The notes: generated by a model not told the origin, from the sequence alone. A stretch of DNA of 64,000 nt from Paenibacillus sp. Marseille-Q4541 (GCF_018310695.1 NZ_JAGXCY010000001.1:434001-498000), one strand, 5' to 3'; counted from the first letter of the stretch, positions 46,092 to 56,325 are shown. A program made the numbers and translations.

Positions 46092-46994
46092 CTACGCGTC
46101 TCGATGGAAACCTAAATCACGGAGAACCCGATCCTGATTCCGCCAATCTTTCTTCACTTTAACCCATAGTTCCAAAAATATTTTAGAGCCAAGAAGTCTT
46201 TCAATATCATGACGCGCTCTTTTCCCAACTTCTTTAAGTAACGCACCTTGTTTACCAATGATAATTCCTTTTTGAGAATCACGTTCTACATAAATGACAG
46301 CAGACACGTACACGGTGCCATTCTCTTGCGCTTTCATATCCTCAATGGTAACTGCGATCGAATGGGGAACTTCTTCTCTCGTCATGTGCAGAATCTTTTC
46401 TCGAACCAGTTCTGCTATTACAAACTGCTCGGGATGATCCGTGATTTGGTCATCCGGATAATATTGAGGGCCAACTGGTAAATATTTTTTCACTTGATCA
46501 AGCAAAGTGCTTACATTATTTCCGAGTTTTGCAGAAATCGGAACAATTTCCGCAAACTCATGAAGCTTTCGATACTGTTCAATTAGAGGCAGTAAAGCTT
46601 CAGGCTCAACCTGATCTATTTTGTTCAGCACGAGAAATACAGGTGTTTTCACATCTTTCAGCTGTTCAGCAATAAAACGATCACCGCCGCCCATCCCTTC
46701 CGAAGCATCCACCAAAAACAAAACAGCTTCTACTTCTCTCAGGGTGTTTAGCGCCGTCATATTCATGAAATCGCCCAGTTTAGATTGGCGTTTATGAATC
46801 CCTGGTGTGTCTAGGAACACAATTTGCGTATCGTCTGCAGTGTATACGCCGTGAATTTTATTTCTTGTCGTCTGAGGCTTGTCTGACATAATGGCAATTT
46901 TCTGCCCGATAACCTGATTCATTAAAGTGGATTTACCCACGTTTGGTCTGCCGATAATGGCTACAAAACCGGATTTAAATTCTTTTTTAGACAT
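46092..46994 (-). CDS. era: GTPase Era
   Basis: 300 residues: G1 [12 protein letters not shown] (about 15-26), G3 DTPGIHK, G4 NKID, and a C-terminal type II KH domain ([17 protein letters not shown]). Era binds the 3' end of 16S rRNA during 30S maturation. It sits between cdd and yqzL, the usual Bacilli order. Confidence 0.98.
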   Translation of the reverse strand: MSKKEFKSGFVAIIGRPNVGKSTLMNQVIGQKIAIMSDKPQTTRNKIHGVYTADDTQIVFLDTPGIHKRQSKLGDFMNMTALNTLREVEAVLFLVDASEGMGGGDRFIAEQLKDVKTPVFLVLNKIDQVEPEALLPLIEQYRKLHEFAEIVPISAKLGNNVSTLLDQVKKYLPVGPQYYPDDQITDHPEQFVIAELVREKILHMTREEVPHSIAVTIEDMKAQENGTVYVSAVIYVERDSQKGIIIGKQGALLKEVGKRARHDIERLLGSKIFLELWVKVKKDWRNQDRVLRDLGFHRDA

Positions 46995-47031
46995 ATTTCC
47001 TCCAAATTAGGGCTATACCCTATATATTGAT

Positions 47032-47439
47032 TTAAGCTTTTGCAAGATCTTGCGGGCCAAATGCCCCTGGTAATAGCTCAGATACGGTTGTTTCCAGAAT
47101 GTCACCTTTCAGGTTTCCTAAGAAAACAGGCATGTTCGGTTCACACAATTCAAACATTACCTGACGGCATACACCGCACGGTGCGATAGGACCATCCGTA
47201 TCTCCTACGATGGCAATTGCTTTAAATTTTCTAGGTTTATGACCGCCTGCGATCGCACTAAACAAAGCCGTCCGCTCTGCGCAGTTACTAGGGCCGTAAG
47301 CCGCATTTTCAATATTACATCCATGATGAATATGGTCATCCTCACCTACAAGTGCAGCACCTACACCAAAATGGGAATAGGGAATGTATGCTTTCTTACG
47401 AGCTTCAATGGCTTCTTTTATCAAACTTTGCTTATCCAT
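47032..47439 (-). CDS. cdd: Cytidine deaminase
   Basis: 135 residues. Zinc ligands and catalytic Glu are visible: CNIENAAYGPSNCAERTALF (Cys and Glu about 42-61) and PCGVCRQVM (about 92-100). The enzyme deaminates cytidine and deoxycytidine for pyrimidine salvage. Tetrameric short form, as expected for Bacilli. Confidence 0.97.
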   Translation of the reverse strand: MDKQSLIKEAIEARKKAYIPYSHFGVGAALVGEDDHIHHGCNIENAAYGPSNCAERTALFSAIAGGHKPRKFKAIAIVGDTDGPIAPCGVCRQVMFELCEPNMPVFLGNLKGDILETTVSELLPGAFGPQDLAKA

Positions 47440-47483
47440 GTATCTTACCTCTTTCCAGTGACGAAATGTTAGTTTTATTTATG

Positions 47484-47849
47484 TCAGAAAGCCCAACTGA
47501 TCATTGGCTCCCAAAATACAAATATAGCTATAATGACGGCAAAAACCGCCGCCAGCAGCACAGCCCCAGCAGCGGTATCTTTAGCGGATTTTGCGAGCGA
47601 ATGAAACTCAGGGGAGGCGAGGTCCACTACAAATTCAATAGCAGTATTGAGCAGCTCTGTTATTATTACACAGGCAATGGCCAAACAAATAAACATCCAG
47701 TCCGTCCGTGAAATATGAAAAAACAAGCCAGCAGCTACAGCAATGGCTGCACAAACCGTATGAACACGCAGATTCCGCTGCGTATGAAAACCTTCAATCA
47801 AGCCTTCCATCGCATTACGAAACACATCACCCCATGAGCGTTTCTTCAT
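47484..47849 (-). CDS. dgkA: Diacylglycerol/undecaprenol kinase family protein
   Basis: 121 residues with three transmembrane helices and the family motif LLNTAIEFVVDLASPEFH (about 65-82) carrying the catalytic and metal-binding acidic residues, then AKDTAAGAVLLAA. In Gram-positives this family phosphorylates undecaprenol, recycling the cell-wall lipid carrier. The start abuts the ybeY stop. Confidence 0.93.
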   Translation of the reverse strand: MKKRSWGDVFRNAMEGLIEGFHTQRNLRVHTVCAAIAVAAGLFFHISRTDWMFICLAIACVIITELLNTAIEFVVDLASPEFHSLAKSAKDTAAGAVLLAAVFAVIIAIFVFWEPMISWAF

Positions 47850-48344
47850 TTAACGACTCAACCCTACTTCAGCGAGAACCGCTTCTTGTTTACCCATCAT
47901 CTCAGCTTCACTAGCCTCGTCCTGATGGTCATAACCTAGCAAGTGCAAGAAACCATGCACAAACAAAAATCCGATTTCACGATGAATGGAATGACCATAC
48001 TCCTCACTTTGCGCAATAGCGGTTTGCACTGAAATGATAATATCACCGAGGATTTCCGGGATCTCCATAGCTTCATTTTCACCAAGATCATAAATAATAT
48101 CCAGTTCTTCATCAATGGATTCATTCATGGCAAAAGAAAGCACGTCGGTAGGACGGTCAATCCCGCGATATTCCTTATTCAGTTCGTGAATTTCTTGGTC
48201 TGTCACAAAAGTAAGCGCAACCTCACCATCTGTGATTTGTTCCATCTCAGCTGCTTTTATAAGCAAACTTTCCAGAATCCCAATCAATTCTTCCGTTATT
48301 TCGACATCATCCTGATTGTTATTCCATACAAGCTGCACACTCAT
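47850..48344 (-). CDS. ybeY: rRNA maturation endoribonuclease YbeY
   Basis: 164 residues ending in the zinc-binding triad HGFLHLLGYDH (about 130-140). YbeY takes part in 16S rRNA 3'-end maturation and ribosome quality control. It lies between pgpH and dgkA, adjacent to the era block, as in related genomes. Confidence 0.96.
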   Translation of the reverse strand: MSVQLVWNNNQDDVEITEELIGILESLLIKAAEMEQITDGEVALTFVTDQEIHELNKEYRGIDRPTDVLSFAMNESIDEELDIIYDLGENEAMEIPEILGDIIISVQTAIAQSEEYGHSIHREIGFLFVHGFLHLLGYDHQDEASEAEMMGKQEAVLAEVGLSR

Positions 48345-48416
48345 CTCCGTATGCTCCTTATCTATATACTCTGATCTTAATTAAAAAATATTACAGCTAG
48401 CAAAGTTCATCAGCTC

Positions 48417-50648
48417 TTACTGCACTTTTGGCTTCTTAATCTCTTCTGGATACTCAATTCGAGAATGGAAAATACCCATTACCGCTTCCTTCAGCGTCTT
48501 GGACACAATATCCAGCTCACGCATTGTCAGATCGCAATCATTTAGCTGATGATCATCGAGCCGACTTTTCACAATTTTTTCAATCATCGTTTCTACCTGT
48601 TCGACTGTCGGTTTTCGTAAGGAACGAACAGCGGCTTCCACACTGTCTGCAATACCTACTATCGCCGCTTCCTTGGACTGAGCTTTAGGACCTGGATATC
48701 TGAAATCCTCTTCCGTAAAATCAGGCTCTACTCCCGCTTCTTCGGCCTGTTTCAGCGCCTTTTGATAAAAAAAGTGTAAGAAGGTTGTCCCATGATGCTG
48801 TTCTGCAATGTCACGAATTCGCTTCGGAAGTTTGTAATCTTTTTGCATCTCTACACCGTCTCTCGCATGTGCAATAATAATCGACTTACTGAGTTTCGGA
48901 TCAAGAGAGTCATGTGGATTTTCCATATTATTCTGATTCTCGATAAAATAAATCGGACGTTTTGTTTTGCCGATATCATGATAATACGAGCCGACTCTGC
49001 ATAAGAGTCCATCTGCACCGATTGCTTCAGCAGCTGCCTCGGACAAGTTCCCTACCATTACACTGTGATGATAAGTTCCAGGTGTCTCTGTAAGCAATTT
49101 CCGAAGTAGCGGATGATTCGGATTCGATAGTTCGACAAGTTTCAGAGCAGATAAAATACCAAAAGTAGACTCGAAGAAAGGCATGAGCCCAATGGCAAGA
49201 ATCGCCATCAGAATCCCACCGGCAAAAGCAAACCCAACACCATAAAGAGCATTTGTCCGATCCCAATCCCCGTCTCCCAATATGGAAAGCATAAAGACAA
49301 CAAGGGATCCGATCAAGGACACCATGATGCCACTCTTCAACAAAGTAGAACGCTGACTTGCCTTATCGGTAGCAAAAATAGCAACAAAACTTACAATGAC
49401 TGTAAACAATCCGAAGTTAAAGTCAAAGTTTTCATTTTGCTGTGTATTCAAGATAATACTGCCCAAAATTCCAAAAATAATAGCAGAAATATAGGCCAAA
49501 GGAATATCAAGTAACAAGGTAATCAACATTACCCCAATTCCTACAGGGGCTAAATACCCCACGAATACTCGATCATCCGTCTGTAGAAAAGCGACCAAAT
49601 GCATGCTCCCTATCGTAATAACGAAAACACATAACAGCATTAGCAATTGGGCATTGTTATATTTAAATTCCGGATTACTGAATTGTTTCATGTACAGGAG
49701 AATTCCTGAAGAAAGAAATAACGACAGTAACAATAATCCGAGTTGAGGCCAGTAATTCACTTCATCTCGCAGCAATTTGTTATCCGCGAGCAGTTTATAT
49801 ACTTCCTCTGTAATTACTTCACCTTTCGAAACAAGGGTCTCCCCTTCTTCAATATAGACTGGTGGTGTATTTTCTCTCGCCTTGGCTTTCGCTTCTTTCG
49901 TTGCTTCTTCATCATAGAATTTGTTCGACGTGATTACAAACCGGGTTAGTTCCTGCACAACCTCACGAGAAGTGCGATCATTAAGAGAACTAGTATTTAC
50001 CATTTCTGCAACTTTTGCCCGTGGGATCGAAGCATCAGAAATTTGGTCTACCATAAGACGTGAGACAAGTTCTCGTGCAACAGGTTTCATCTGCCTTACC
50101 TGATCAGAAGACAACCTGGCAATTTTAATATACGTTTCTTCCGGTATGCGGTAAGACTGTTCTTCTGTTACTTTTCGAATCTCTTCCAGCAAAGGATCTG
50201 AATAGGTACCTGTACCTCGATTATTGTTAATAAAATTGGATACAGAGTCTCGAAGCCGCTGCGGAATTTCTTGTTTGTAAATTTCAATCTTGTCATCGCT
50301 CGAAATATCATCCTGATTTAATCTGTCTATGCGGTCTAATATGGATGTAATCAGGCTCTCATTACGTAAAGAAACATACTGATAGATGGGCTGAACGCTC
50401 TCTGCAGCTTGTTCCTGCGCCAGAGCACGTGCCTGATTATCCTGAATCTGCATGGGTGCCTTAATTTCTTTTTCACTTCGTGTTCCCTGCTGAATATCAT
50501 ATCGCTCAGGTAACAGACTCGGAGACAAACTAACATAGAACAGAATGAGCAGAAACAAAAACAGAAGATAGCGGGCTCCCCTGCTATTCTTCCATCCAGT
50601 TTTCCTATTCTGAAAAGACTTGTCTTTAGACAATTCCTTAGGGGTCAC
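48417..50648 (-). CDS. pgpH: Membrane HD-domain phosphodiesterase PgpH/YqfF (c-di-AMP)
   Basis: About 743 residues. One transmembrane helix, a large extracellular 7TMR-HDED domain (about 60-275), seven transmembrane helices (about 290-480) and a cytoplasmic HD domain with HHSVMVGNLSEAA and YYHDIGKTKRP. Relatives such as Listeria PgpH hydrolyse c-di-AMP. The start is my choice of GTG 50648, 17 bases after the phoH stop, behind AAAGGG; in-frame upstream ATG 50693 and TTG 50717 overlap phoH and lack ribosome sites. Confidence 0.93.
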   Translation of the reverse strand: MTPKELSKDKSFQNRKTGWKNSRGARYLLFLFLLILFYVSLSPSLLPERYDIQQGTRSEKEIKAPMQIQDNQARALAQEQAAESVQPIYQYVSLRNESLITSILDRIDRLNQDDISSDDKIEIYKQEIPQRLRDSVSNFINNNRGTGTYSDPLLEEIRKVTEEQSYRIPEETYIKIARLSSDQVRQMKPVARELVSRLMVDQISDASIPRAKVAEMVNTSSLNDRTSREVVQELTRFVITSNKFYDEEATKEAKAKARENTPPVYIEEGETLVSKGEVITEEVYKLLADNKLLRDEVNYWPQLGLLLLSLFLSSGILLYMKQFSNPEFKYNNAQLLMLLCVFVITIGSMHLVAFLQTDDRVFVGYLAPVGIGVMLITLLLDIPLAYISAIIFGILGSIILNTQQNENFDFNFGLFTVIVSFVAIFATDKASQRSTLLKSGIMVSLIGSLVVFMLSILGDGDWDRTNALYGVGFAFAGGILMAILAIGLMPFFESTFGILSALKLVELSNPNHPLLRKLLTETPGTYHHSVMVGNLSEAAAEAIGADGLLCRVGSYYHDIGKTKRPIYFIENQNNMENPHDSLDPKLSKSIIIAHARDGVEMQKDYKLPKRIRDIAEQHHGTTFLHFFYQKALKQAEEAGVEPDFTEEDFRYPGPKAQSKEAAIVGIADSVEAAVRSLRKPTVEQVETMIEKIVKSRLDDHQLNDCDLTMRELDIVSKTLKEAVMGIFHSRIEYPEEIKKPKVQ

Positions 50649-50664
50649 CAGGAACAATCCCTTT

Positions 50665-51636
50665 CTATTCTTGATTTTCTGCGGCTCGGTCATATGCGGT
50701 AATGATTTTCTGCACAAGGGAATGCCTTACCACGTCGGTTTCAGCAAAATAAACAAATCCTATCTCTTCCACTCCTGAAAGAATCGTTCTTGCTTCCACA
50801 AGACCTGATTTCTTTCCTCTTGGTAGATCGATCTGAGTAACATCTCCCGTGATTACCATCTTGGAGCCAAAACCCAAACGGGTCAGAAACATCTTCATTT
50901 GCTCCGGTGTTGTATTCTGTGCTTCATCCAAAATAATAAAAGAATCATCAAGTGTACGACCACGCATATAAGCAAGCGGTGCAATCTCAATAAGACCACG
51001 TTCGAGTGCCTTGGCAGTCTGATCCTGTCCCATTACATCATAAAGCGCATCATAGAGAGGGCGTAGATACGGATCAACTTTCTCCTGAAGATCTCCCGGC
51101 AAAAACCCGAGATTCTCTCCGGCTTCAACAGCAGGGCGAGTTAATACAATCCTTTTAACAGATCCTTCTTTTAATGCTGCTACGGCCAGAACAACGGCAA
51201 GGTAAGTTTTACCCGTACCTGCAGGGCCAATTCCGAATACAATATCCCGTTTCTTAATAGTCGTAACATAGTGTTTCTGACCAATGGTTTTTACTCGGAT
51301 CGGTTTACCGCGATAGGTCGTCGTAATTTCACCTTTAAATAAATCAAGCAACTGATCGGCTCTGAAATCTTTGGCAAGTTCTGTTGCGTACTGGATATCT
51401 CTTTCGGAAAGAATGTATCCATTTCGAATTAATTGCAATAATACTTCAAATAGCTGTTCCATCATCTCTACTTCTTTTCCATTACCACGAATGGTAATTT
51501 CGGCTTCACGGGAATCAATCGTCACCGGAATTTCGGACTCCATTAATTTCAGAAATGCATCCTGAGGCCCAAAGAGGGATTGTCCTTCACCAGCGTTCTG
51601 AAGAGAGATGCGTATGCTGCGATTATGTTCTGTCAA
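50665..51636 (-). CDS. phoH: PhoH family ATPase
   Basis: 323 residues: an N-terminal small domain (about 1-105), then the PhoH ATPase core with GPAGTGKTYLAV Walker A (about 137-148), SFIILDEAQN Walker B and TGDVTQIDLPRG. No PIN domain, unlike the paralogue at 20437. The gene begins at TTG 51636 after GAGG, six bases after yqfD. Biological role unclear; linkage to ybeY and era suggests RNA metabolism. Confidence 0.94.
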   Translation of the reverse strand: MTEHNRSIRISLQNAGEGQSLFGPQDAFLKLMESEIPVTIDSREAEITIRGNGKEVEMMEQLFEVLLQLIRNGYILSERDIQYATELAKDFRADQLLDLFKGEITTTYRGKPIRVKTIGQKHYVTTIKKRDIVFGIGPAGTGKTYLAVVLAVAALKEGSVKRIVLTRPAVEAGENLGFLPGDLQEKVDPYLRPLYDALYDVMGQDQTAKALERGLIEIAPLAYMRGRTLDDSFIILDEAQNTTPEQMKMFLTRLGFGSKMVITGDVTQIDLPRGKKSGLVEARTILSGVEEIGFVYFAETDVVRHSLVQKIITAYDRAAENQE

Positions 51637-51642
51637 ATAGCC

Positions 51643-52848
51643 TCATTCTCCTTGATCATCAACTTGGTTATAAACGAGCGGTAATTCTACCGCGATACTT
51701 TCTTCCACTTCGAAAAGCACTTTCATATAAACTTTACCATTCTCTTTCTTCTCATGCAAAATTTTTTCGCTGATAACCTTTGTTCCTTTCCCGTTTTTCG
51801 CTAAAATATCATTTCTTGCCGCTTCCAGACCTTGCTGTTTGACAATCTCATCCCCTGGAGTTCGCTCTTTATACACCGTTTCACGGTCGATTTCAGTCAT
51901 CCAGCCCACAGGGAGTTTGAACGAACGCCACGTCAGCGGGTCTACTTCCGTTATCGTCTCAAATTTGGTGTAAGGGGAATCTCCGTAGCCCCAGAACTGG
52001 ATTGCACGATTACCAAGTACGAGGAAACGGCGCTCCTTTAATTCACCGGTATAGGTTACCTGTTTTTGTACAAGCGGCACTTCAATATTATATTCATGCC
52101 AGACAAGCCCTTTGACTTCGCCTTTCGCAACTACATTCTGTGTGTTCTCTTCATCACCGAGTATTCCCGATATAAGAATATCTCCCTTTTTGACACGTTT
52201 ATCTTTCTGTACTACAGGTCGTCCCTGCTCCGCATAGATTTCAGTAATAACCGCATCCGTCTTGCTTATAAGATGCCTTGGACTCATAAGCGGCTTCTTC
52301 TCAGGCTCATCCGCTTCTACGACCTGAATCGTTACTTTGGTCCCCTCACGCATAACGCCGATCCAGGAAGCTGCTGGAAGCTGCTGAACCATATCTTTAG
52401 CCAGCTTGTCCTGCTCAGGAAGCCGAAAAGATAGTTGGAAAGGATACAACCCTTCTTTACGCGCAACAGCTAGTATTTCTTCTTCCGTCATTTTAACGTT
52501 CCCCTTGACTTCCACGTCCCATACCAAAGAAGACATTGTGAATAGCAATATAAAGAACAACAGCGCACCCGTAATAAATAGTTTTCTTTTCATCACCCTA
52601 GCTGTAAAAAAAGGGAATCCGATGCGTTGTTTCACACGTACCCGGCAGCCTGTCCGCTTCAGAAGCGGGCGAAGCTTAAAGAAATCGTTCACCAGAATAT
52701 TCATACTGGCACTACGATTGCTCATTGCTTTTATCTCCCATACATTTAATCCGTGCACAGCCATCTCGTTAATCATGGCCTCGATGTCACCCCCGAGAAG
52801 TACAATATGAACCGTTCCTCTAATATTGGCCAGACTCGGTGTTTTCAC
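51643..52848 (-). CDS. yqfD: Sporulation protein YqfD
   Basis: 401 residues: an N-terminal soluble region, a transmembrane helix (about 91-109) and an extracellular part with a POTRA-like beginning (VWDVEVKGNVKMTEEEILA). Its homologue in B. subtilis is a SigE-controlled mother-cell gene needed for efficient sporulation. Start GTG 52848 overlaps the yqfC stop (GTGA), so the pair is translationally coupled. Confidence 0.9.
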   Translation of the reverse strand: MKTPSLANIRGTVHIVLLGGDIEAMINEMAVHGLNVWEIKAMSNRSASMNILVNDFFKLRPLLKRTGCRVRVKQRIGFPFFTARVMKRKLFITGALLFFILLFTMSSLVWDVEVKGNVKMTEEEILAVARKEGLYPFQLSFRLPEQDKLAKDMVQQLPAASWIGVMREGTKVTIQVVEADEPEKKPLMSPRHLISKTDAVITEIYAEQGRPVVQKDKRVKKGDILISGILGDEENTQNVVAKGEVKGLVWHEYNIEVPLVQKQVTYTGELKERRFLVLGNRAIQFWGYGDSPYTKFETITEVDPLTWRSFKLPVGWMTEIDRETVYKERTPGDEIVKQQGLEAARNDILAKNGKGTKVISEKILHEKKENGKVYMKVLFEVEESIAVELPLVYNQVDDQGE

Positions 52849-53138
52849 TTGACATCCTCCGTTCCCAAATACTGAATACTTTTAATAAGACCTTCTACTG
52901 CCACTTCCTCTGGCATAATATTCCGAATGACAAGTTTCTCTCCGCTTACCTCCAAACGACCAACAGACAGGTCCAGTACAAGCTTTTCTCCGGAAAAGTG
53001 TACGACACCGCGGTGGTTCTCTATGTATAATTGCTTACTTCCGATTAGGGTTAGCCTTGGCATGTCAAAAAGAACATCCTGCGGCAAATCGAGTACTTCA
53101 CTGGTCCATTTGCGCAAATTGCGGCTGATCCGGGTCAT
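52845..53138 (-). CDS. yqfC: Sporulation protein YqfC
   Basis: 97 residues, a small beta-rich protein: KWTSEVLDLPQDVLFDMPRL near the start, then LTLIGSKQLYIENHRGVVHF. The family is restricted to sporeformers and sits directly before yqfD. It is preceded by a SigE-like promoter (53171-53197) and a terminator that isolates it from the upstream operon. Confidence 0.9.
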   Translation of the reverse strand: MTRISRNLRKWTSEVLDLPQDVLFDMPRLTLIGSKQLYIENHRGVVHFSGEKLVLDLSVGRLEVSGEKLVIRNIMPEEVAVEGLIKSIQYLGTEDVK

Positions 53139-53170
53139 TGGGCTGGTCTTCCCCCTTCCTGTACTCTAAA

Positions 53171-53197
53171 CCATATGCAGGAAAAAGGTGTTTTATG
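53171..53197 (-). promoter_or_regulatory. SigE-type promoter of yqfC-yqfD
   Basis: Minus strand: ATA (53195-53197), exactly 16 bases, CATATGGT (53171-53178), fitting ATA-N16-CATANNNT. About 35 bases before the yqfC start. Confidence 0.65.
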
Positions 53198-53213
53198 AGG
53201 CATTTCCAATACA

Positions 53214-53253
53214 AAAAGCCGTCTTTCCCCATATCGAGAAAAGACGGCTTTTG
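53214..53253 (-). terminator. Terminator of the nfeD-floA operon
   Basis: AAAAGCCGTCTTT / AAAGACGGCTTTT hairpin with a T-run on minus. Confidence 0.9.
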
Positions 53254-53266
53254 AGTAAAACCAATT

Positions 53267-53866
53267 CTAATATTTATTTCGTGAATGAAAAGGGCGTTTA
53301 GCTCGTGGTGGACCTAGAACTTCTGCCCAAATGATCCCTTTGCGTACATCTGAAGGATCCATAAATAACGCTTCATGATCTTCGTTTTTCTGGGAAGATG
53401 TTTGCAATCGTGAAGCGGCAGCAAGCCGTGCTGCTCTCGCCGCTTTTTCCGACTCTGCATGAATTCGCTCGAGTCGAACCCTTTCTGTCTCGAGCTCTCT
53501 CCGCCTTTGTTCCATTACTTCATACTCAGGTATATCCTCATTTGAAGATAAGCTAGGTGTTGCTGTACTCGGAAGATGATTAGGGTAAGGTTGCTGCTCG
53601 CCATACCTCCGGTCAGCCCCTCTCTCCTCACGCTGGGTCTCCCTTGATTCCGTAGCTGGAGTATCGTAAGGGTTATGGTATTCAACTTCACGCGATTGTT
53701 CCTGATCTGCTGGATACTGACTAGGATGTGTAGATTCACGTGAAGGTTGTCTTTGCGGCTCGTTTTCTCCTCTGGATTTCCTGCTTTTACCTAAGAATGA
53801 AAAGAGCGCAAAAGCAATGACAAATACAAAGTAAATGTTACTCAATAACCAGTCCAGAAGGTTCAT
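53267..53866 (-). CDS. Charged membrane-anchored protein of unknown function, in the YqfB position
   Basis: 199 residues: an N-terminal transmembrane helix (about 7-25), a long disordered Glu/Arg/Pro/Ser-rich region (about 27-140), then an Arg/Ala/Glu helical stretch (QRRRELETERVRLERIHAES) and a C-terminal conserved-looking motif (MDPSDVRKGIIWAEVLG). It lies 13 bases after floA and before the terminator, so it is the third gene of the operon, the slot of B. subtilis yqfB, but it is much longer. It may be a partner of the flotillin. Function unknown. Confidence 0.8.
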   Translation of the reverse strand: MNLLDWLLSNIYFVFVIAFALFSFLGKSRKSRGENEPQRQPSRESTHPSQYPADQEQSREVEYHNPYDTPATESRETQREERGADRRYGEQQPYPNHLPSTATPSLSSNEDIPEYEVMEQRRRELETERVRLERIHAESEKAARAARLAAASRLQTSSQKNEDHEALFMDPSDVRKGIIWAEVLGPPRAKRPFHSRNKY

Positions 53867-53879
53867 TTATTTCACCACC

Positions 53880-54887
53880 TTATCTGTTTTGGTTATGATC
53901 ATCCTGGTTTCTTTTGTTTTCTTCTGGTTTTGCAATCGAACCGCGCATTTCTGTATCTGCTTCGATATTACGATAGTTCATATAATCCATTACACCGAGT
54001 TGTCCGTTGCGGAATGCTTCAGCCATAGCGAGTGGTACATCAGATTCTGCTTCAACCACGCGTGCTCTCATCTCGATTACGCGAGCTTTCATCTCTTGCT
54101 CTTGAGCTACAGCCATAGCACGACGTTCTTCCGCCTTAGCCTGTGCAATTCGTTTGTCAGCTTCTGCTTGTTCCGTTTGCAAATCGGCACCGATATTTTT
54201 ACCAACGCTCACGTCAGCAATATCAATGGAGAGAATTTCAAATGCTGTACCTGCATCAAGACCTTTTTCAAGAACCGTACGGGAGATCAAATCTGGGTGT
54301 TCCAGGACATCTTTATGGGAAGCGGAAGCACCATTGGTACTTACAATCCCCTCGCCTACACGGGCAATGATCGTTTCTTCACCAGCACCACCGACGAGTC
54401 TGTCGATATTAGCACGCACCGTAACACGGGCTTTAACTTTCACTTCAATACCATCTTTCGCTACAGCAGATACGACAGGAGTCTCAATGACACGTGGATT
54501 AACGCTCATTTGAACGGCTTGTAGTACATCACGACCTGCAAGATCAATCGCTGCTGCACGTTCGAATTCCAAAGGAATGTTCGCACGCTGTGCTGCGATA
54601 AGCGAGTTAACAACACGGTCTACATTACCACCTGCGAGATAGTGACTTTCTAGTTGGTTAATATTAAGTCCTAGACCTGCTTTAGTAGCTTTGATGAGTG
54701 GATTTACAATCCGGCTTGGAGTAACCCTTCTAAGTCTCATCGCTACAAGTGTAATAATACTGATTCTCACACCGGATGCGAGTGCGGAAATCCACAGCAT
54801 TACAGGGAAAAAGCTAAAGAAAACACTTAATACAATAATCGCTACTACCGCGATTAACAGAATAGGTACCCAGCTTGGTTCAAACAT
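53880..54887 (-). CDS. floA: Flotillin-like protein FloA
   Basis: 335 residues: an N-terminal membrane hairpin (about 8-40), the SPFH-like region ([20 protein letters not shown] onward), repeated EA-rich coiled coil with [19 protein letters not shown] (about 233-252) and a polar tail. FloA forms membrane microdomain assemblies. Preceded by nfeD in the operon and under the same ECF promoter. Confidence 0.95.
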   Translation of the reverse strand: MFEPSWVPILLIAVVAIIVLSVFFSFFPVMLWISALASGVRISIITLVAMRLRRVTPSRIVNPLIKATKAGLGLNINQLESHYLAGGNVDRVVNSLIAAQRANIPLEFERAAAIDLAGRDVLQAVQMSVNPRVIETPVVSAVAKDGIEVKVKARVTVRANIDRLVGGAGEETIIARVGEGIVSTNGASASHKDVLEHPDLISRTVLEKGLDAGTAFEILSIDIADVSVGKNIGADLQTEQAEADKRIAQAKAEERRAMAVAQEQEMKARVIEMRARVVEAESDVPLAMAEAFRNGQLGVMDYMNYRNIEADTEMRGSIAKPEENKRNQDDHNQNR

Positions 54888-54966
54888 GTAGTTAATTCCT
54901 CCAACAAATAAGTTTTTTTATAATAATGTAATTAATAACCCGGATCATAAGAAGCAGCGAAGTCCA

Positions 54967-56325
54967 TTAGATTCTATCGCTCTGCTTCTTCACCACAATG
55001 CGCGTACCTTCTACCTTGTATACGTAAATGGGTTCGTTCGCGAGAATATAATTCCCTTCTGTGACCACATCTACTCGCTCTGACCCGATTACTGCCGTAC
55101 CTGAAGGACGAAGTGGAGTAGCACTAACTCCTTCCATTCCAATCAGATCTTCTCTTGTTCTGATAGACGAATATCCTCTGTCTGCGGTCATGTTATCATT
55201 TAGAATAAACCGGTTCCATATTCCTTTCTCCTTAAACACGATGGAGACAATAACAACGACTGCAATAGCAGCGGCTGCTGCAATCCCTAAAGACAAAAAA
55301 GCTGTGCCTGTATCGTACGCCGCTCGAACCACCCCCGTAACAAGACTTGCCGAACCAAGGATACCCAAAATACCAAAGCTCGGTACAAATAACTCAGCCA
55401 CAAGCAGCGCAATTCCGATAATGAACAGGAACCAAGTCTCTGAACCTCCGATCCCAGCTACATAGCTGCCGCCAAAATAAAGAACAAAACTAAGGAACCC
55501 AACTACACCTGGAACTCCAAATCCTGGAACAAACAATTCAATTAATACGCCGGCAATACCGATAAATAAAAGAATTGTTGACACGACGGGATGTGTAAGA
55601 AAGCTCGAGACCTTCTCAAAAGTCGTCTGCTCCATTGTATAGATATTGTCCTGTGAATAGTCCAGCCATGCAGCTACTTCTGCAGGAGAAGAGGCAATTT
55701 TGTCAGCGTAACCAACTTCAAGCGCTTCTTTGGCAGTCAGTGAAATAATCTGCCCCTTCTCTTTGGTTTTATTGATCTCCGGCATTTCAACAACCATATT
55801 TAGATCCGTCATACCGCCCGCTATTTCTTTTTTACGGTCATTCTTCTCTGCTGCTGCCTGCATGTTTGATTTCCATGTAGCAACCAGCTTAGGATCATCA
55901 ATGTAATTATTGCTAGCATCCACTAAAGCTGCCGCACCAATCGTACTCGCAGGGGACATCGCAATGTAATCGGATACCAAAGCAATGTAACTTCCTGCCG
56001 AAGCAGCATCTCCGTGAATATAAGCAACAGTTGGGATCTTGCTTGCTTGAATCATATCTCCTATTTCTTTCGTCGTTTGAACCAGCCCGCCTGGCGTGTT
56101 AATTTGCAGAACGATAAGTCCTGCTTCCATTTGTTCGGCTTCCTTGAACCCACGTTCCATGAACTTTTGGAGCCCTCGTTCAATAGGCTGATCCACTGGA
56201 ATTACATATACTGCTCCATCTTTAGCAGCCTGAACCGCCTGGGGTTGAACAAAGGTAGAGACCAGTGTAACGAAGAAAGCGATTATAATAAGGACCGGAT
56301 ATTTCCATTTTTTGAATTTATCCAT
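54967..56325 (-). CDS. nfeD: NfeD family membrane serine protease
   Basis: 452 residues: signal/anchor helix (about 10-30), ClpP-like protease domain with the nucleophile in GDAASAGSYIALVSDYIAM (about 104-122), the AASTIG-type segment PASTIGAAALVDA, then several transmembrane helices and a C-terminal OB-fold NfeD domain. It is the long form that pairs with stomatin/flotillin-type proteins, here FloA. AGGAGG precedes ATG 56325. ECF promoter upstream at 56382-56407. Confidence 0.95.
   Translation of the reverse strand: MDKFKKWKYPVLIIIAFFVTLVSTFVQPQAVQAAKDGAVYVIPVDQPIERGLQKFMERGFKEAEQMEAGLIVLQINTPGGLVQTTKEIGDMIQASKIPTVAYIHGDAASAGSYIALVSDYIAMSPASTIGAAALVDASNNYIDDPKLVATWKSNMQAAAEKNDRKKEIAGGMTDLNMVVEMPEINKTKEKGQIISLTAKEALEVGYADKIASSPAEVAAWLDYSQDNIYTMEQTTFEKVSSFLTHPVVSTILLFIGIAGVLIELFVPGFGVPGVVGFLSFVLYFGGSYVAGIGGSETWFLFIIGIALLVAELFVPSFGILGILGSASLVTGVVRAAYDTGTAFLSLGIAAAAAIAVVVIVSIVFKEKGIWNRFILNDNMTADRGYSSIRTREDLIGMEGVSATPLRPSGTAVIGSERVDVVTEGNYILANEPIYVYKVEGTRIVVKKQSDRI

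Noticed and set aside
53835..54524. Long open frame on plus, antisense to floA (229 residues)
   Set aside because: It is the complement of a highly conserved, repetitive EA-rich gene; no ribosome site and a biased, Cys/Phe-rich composition.
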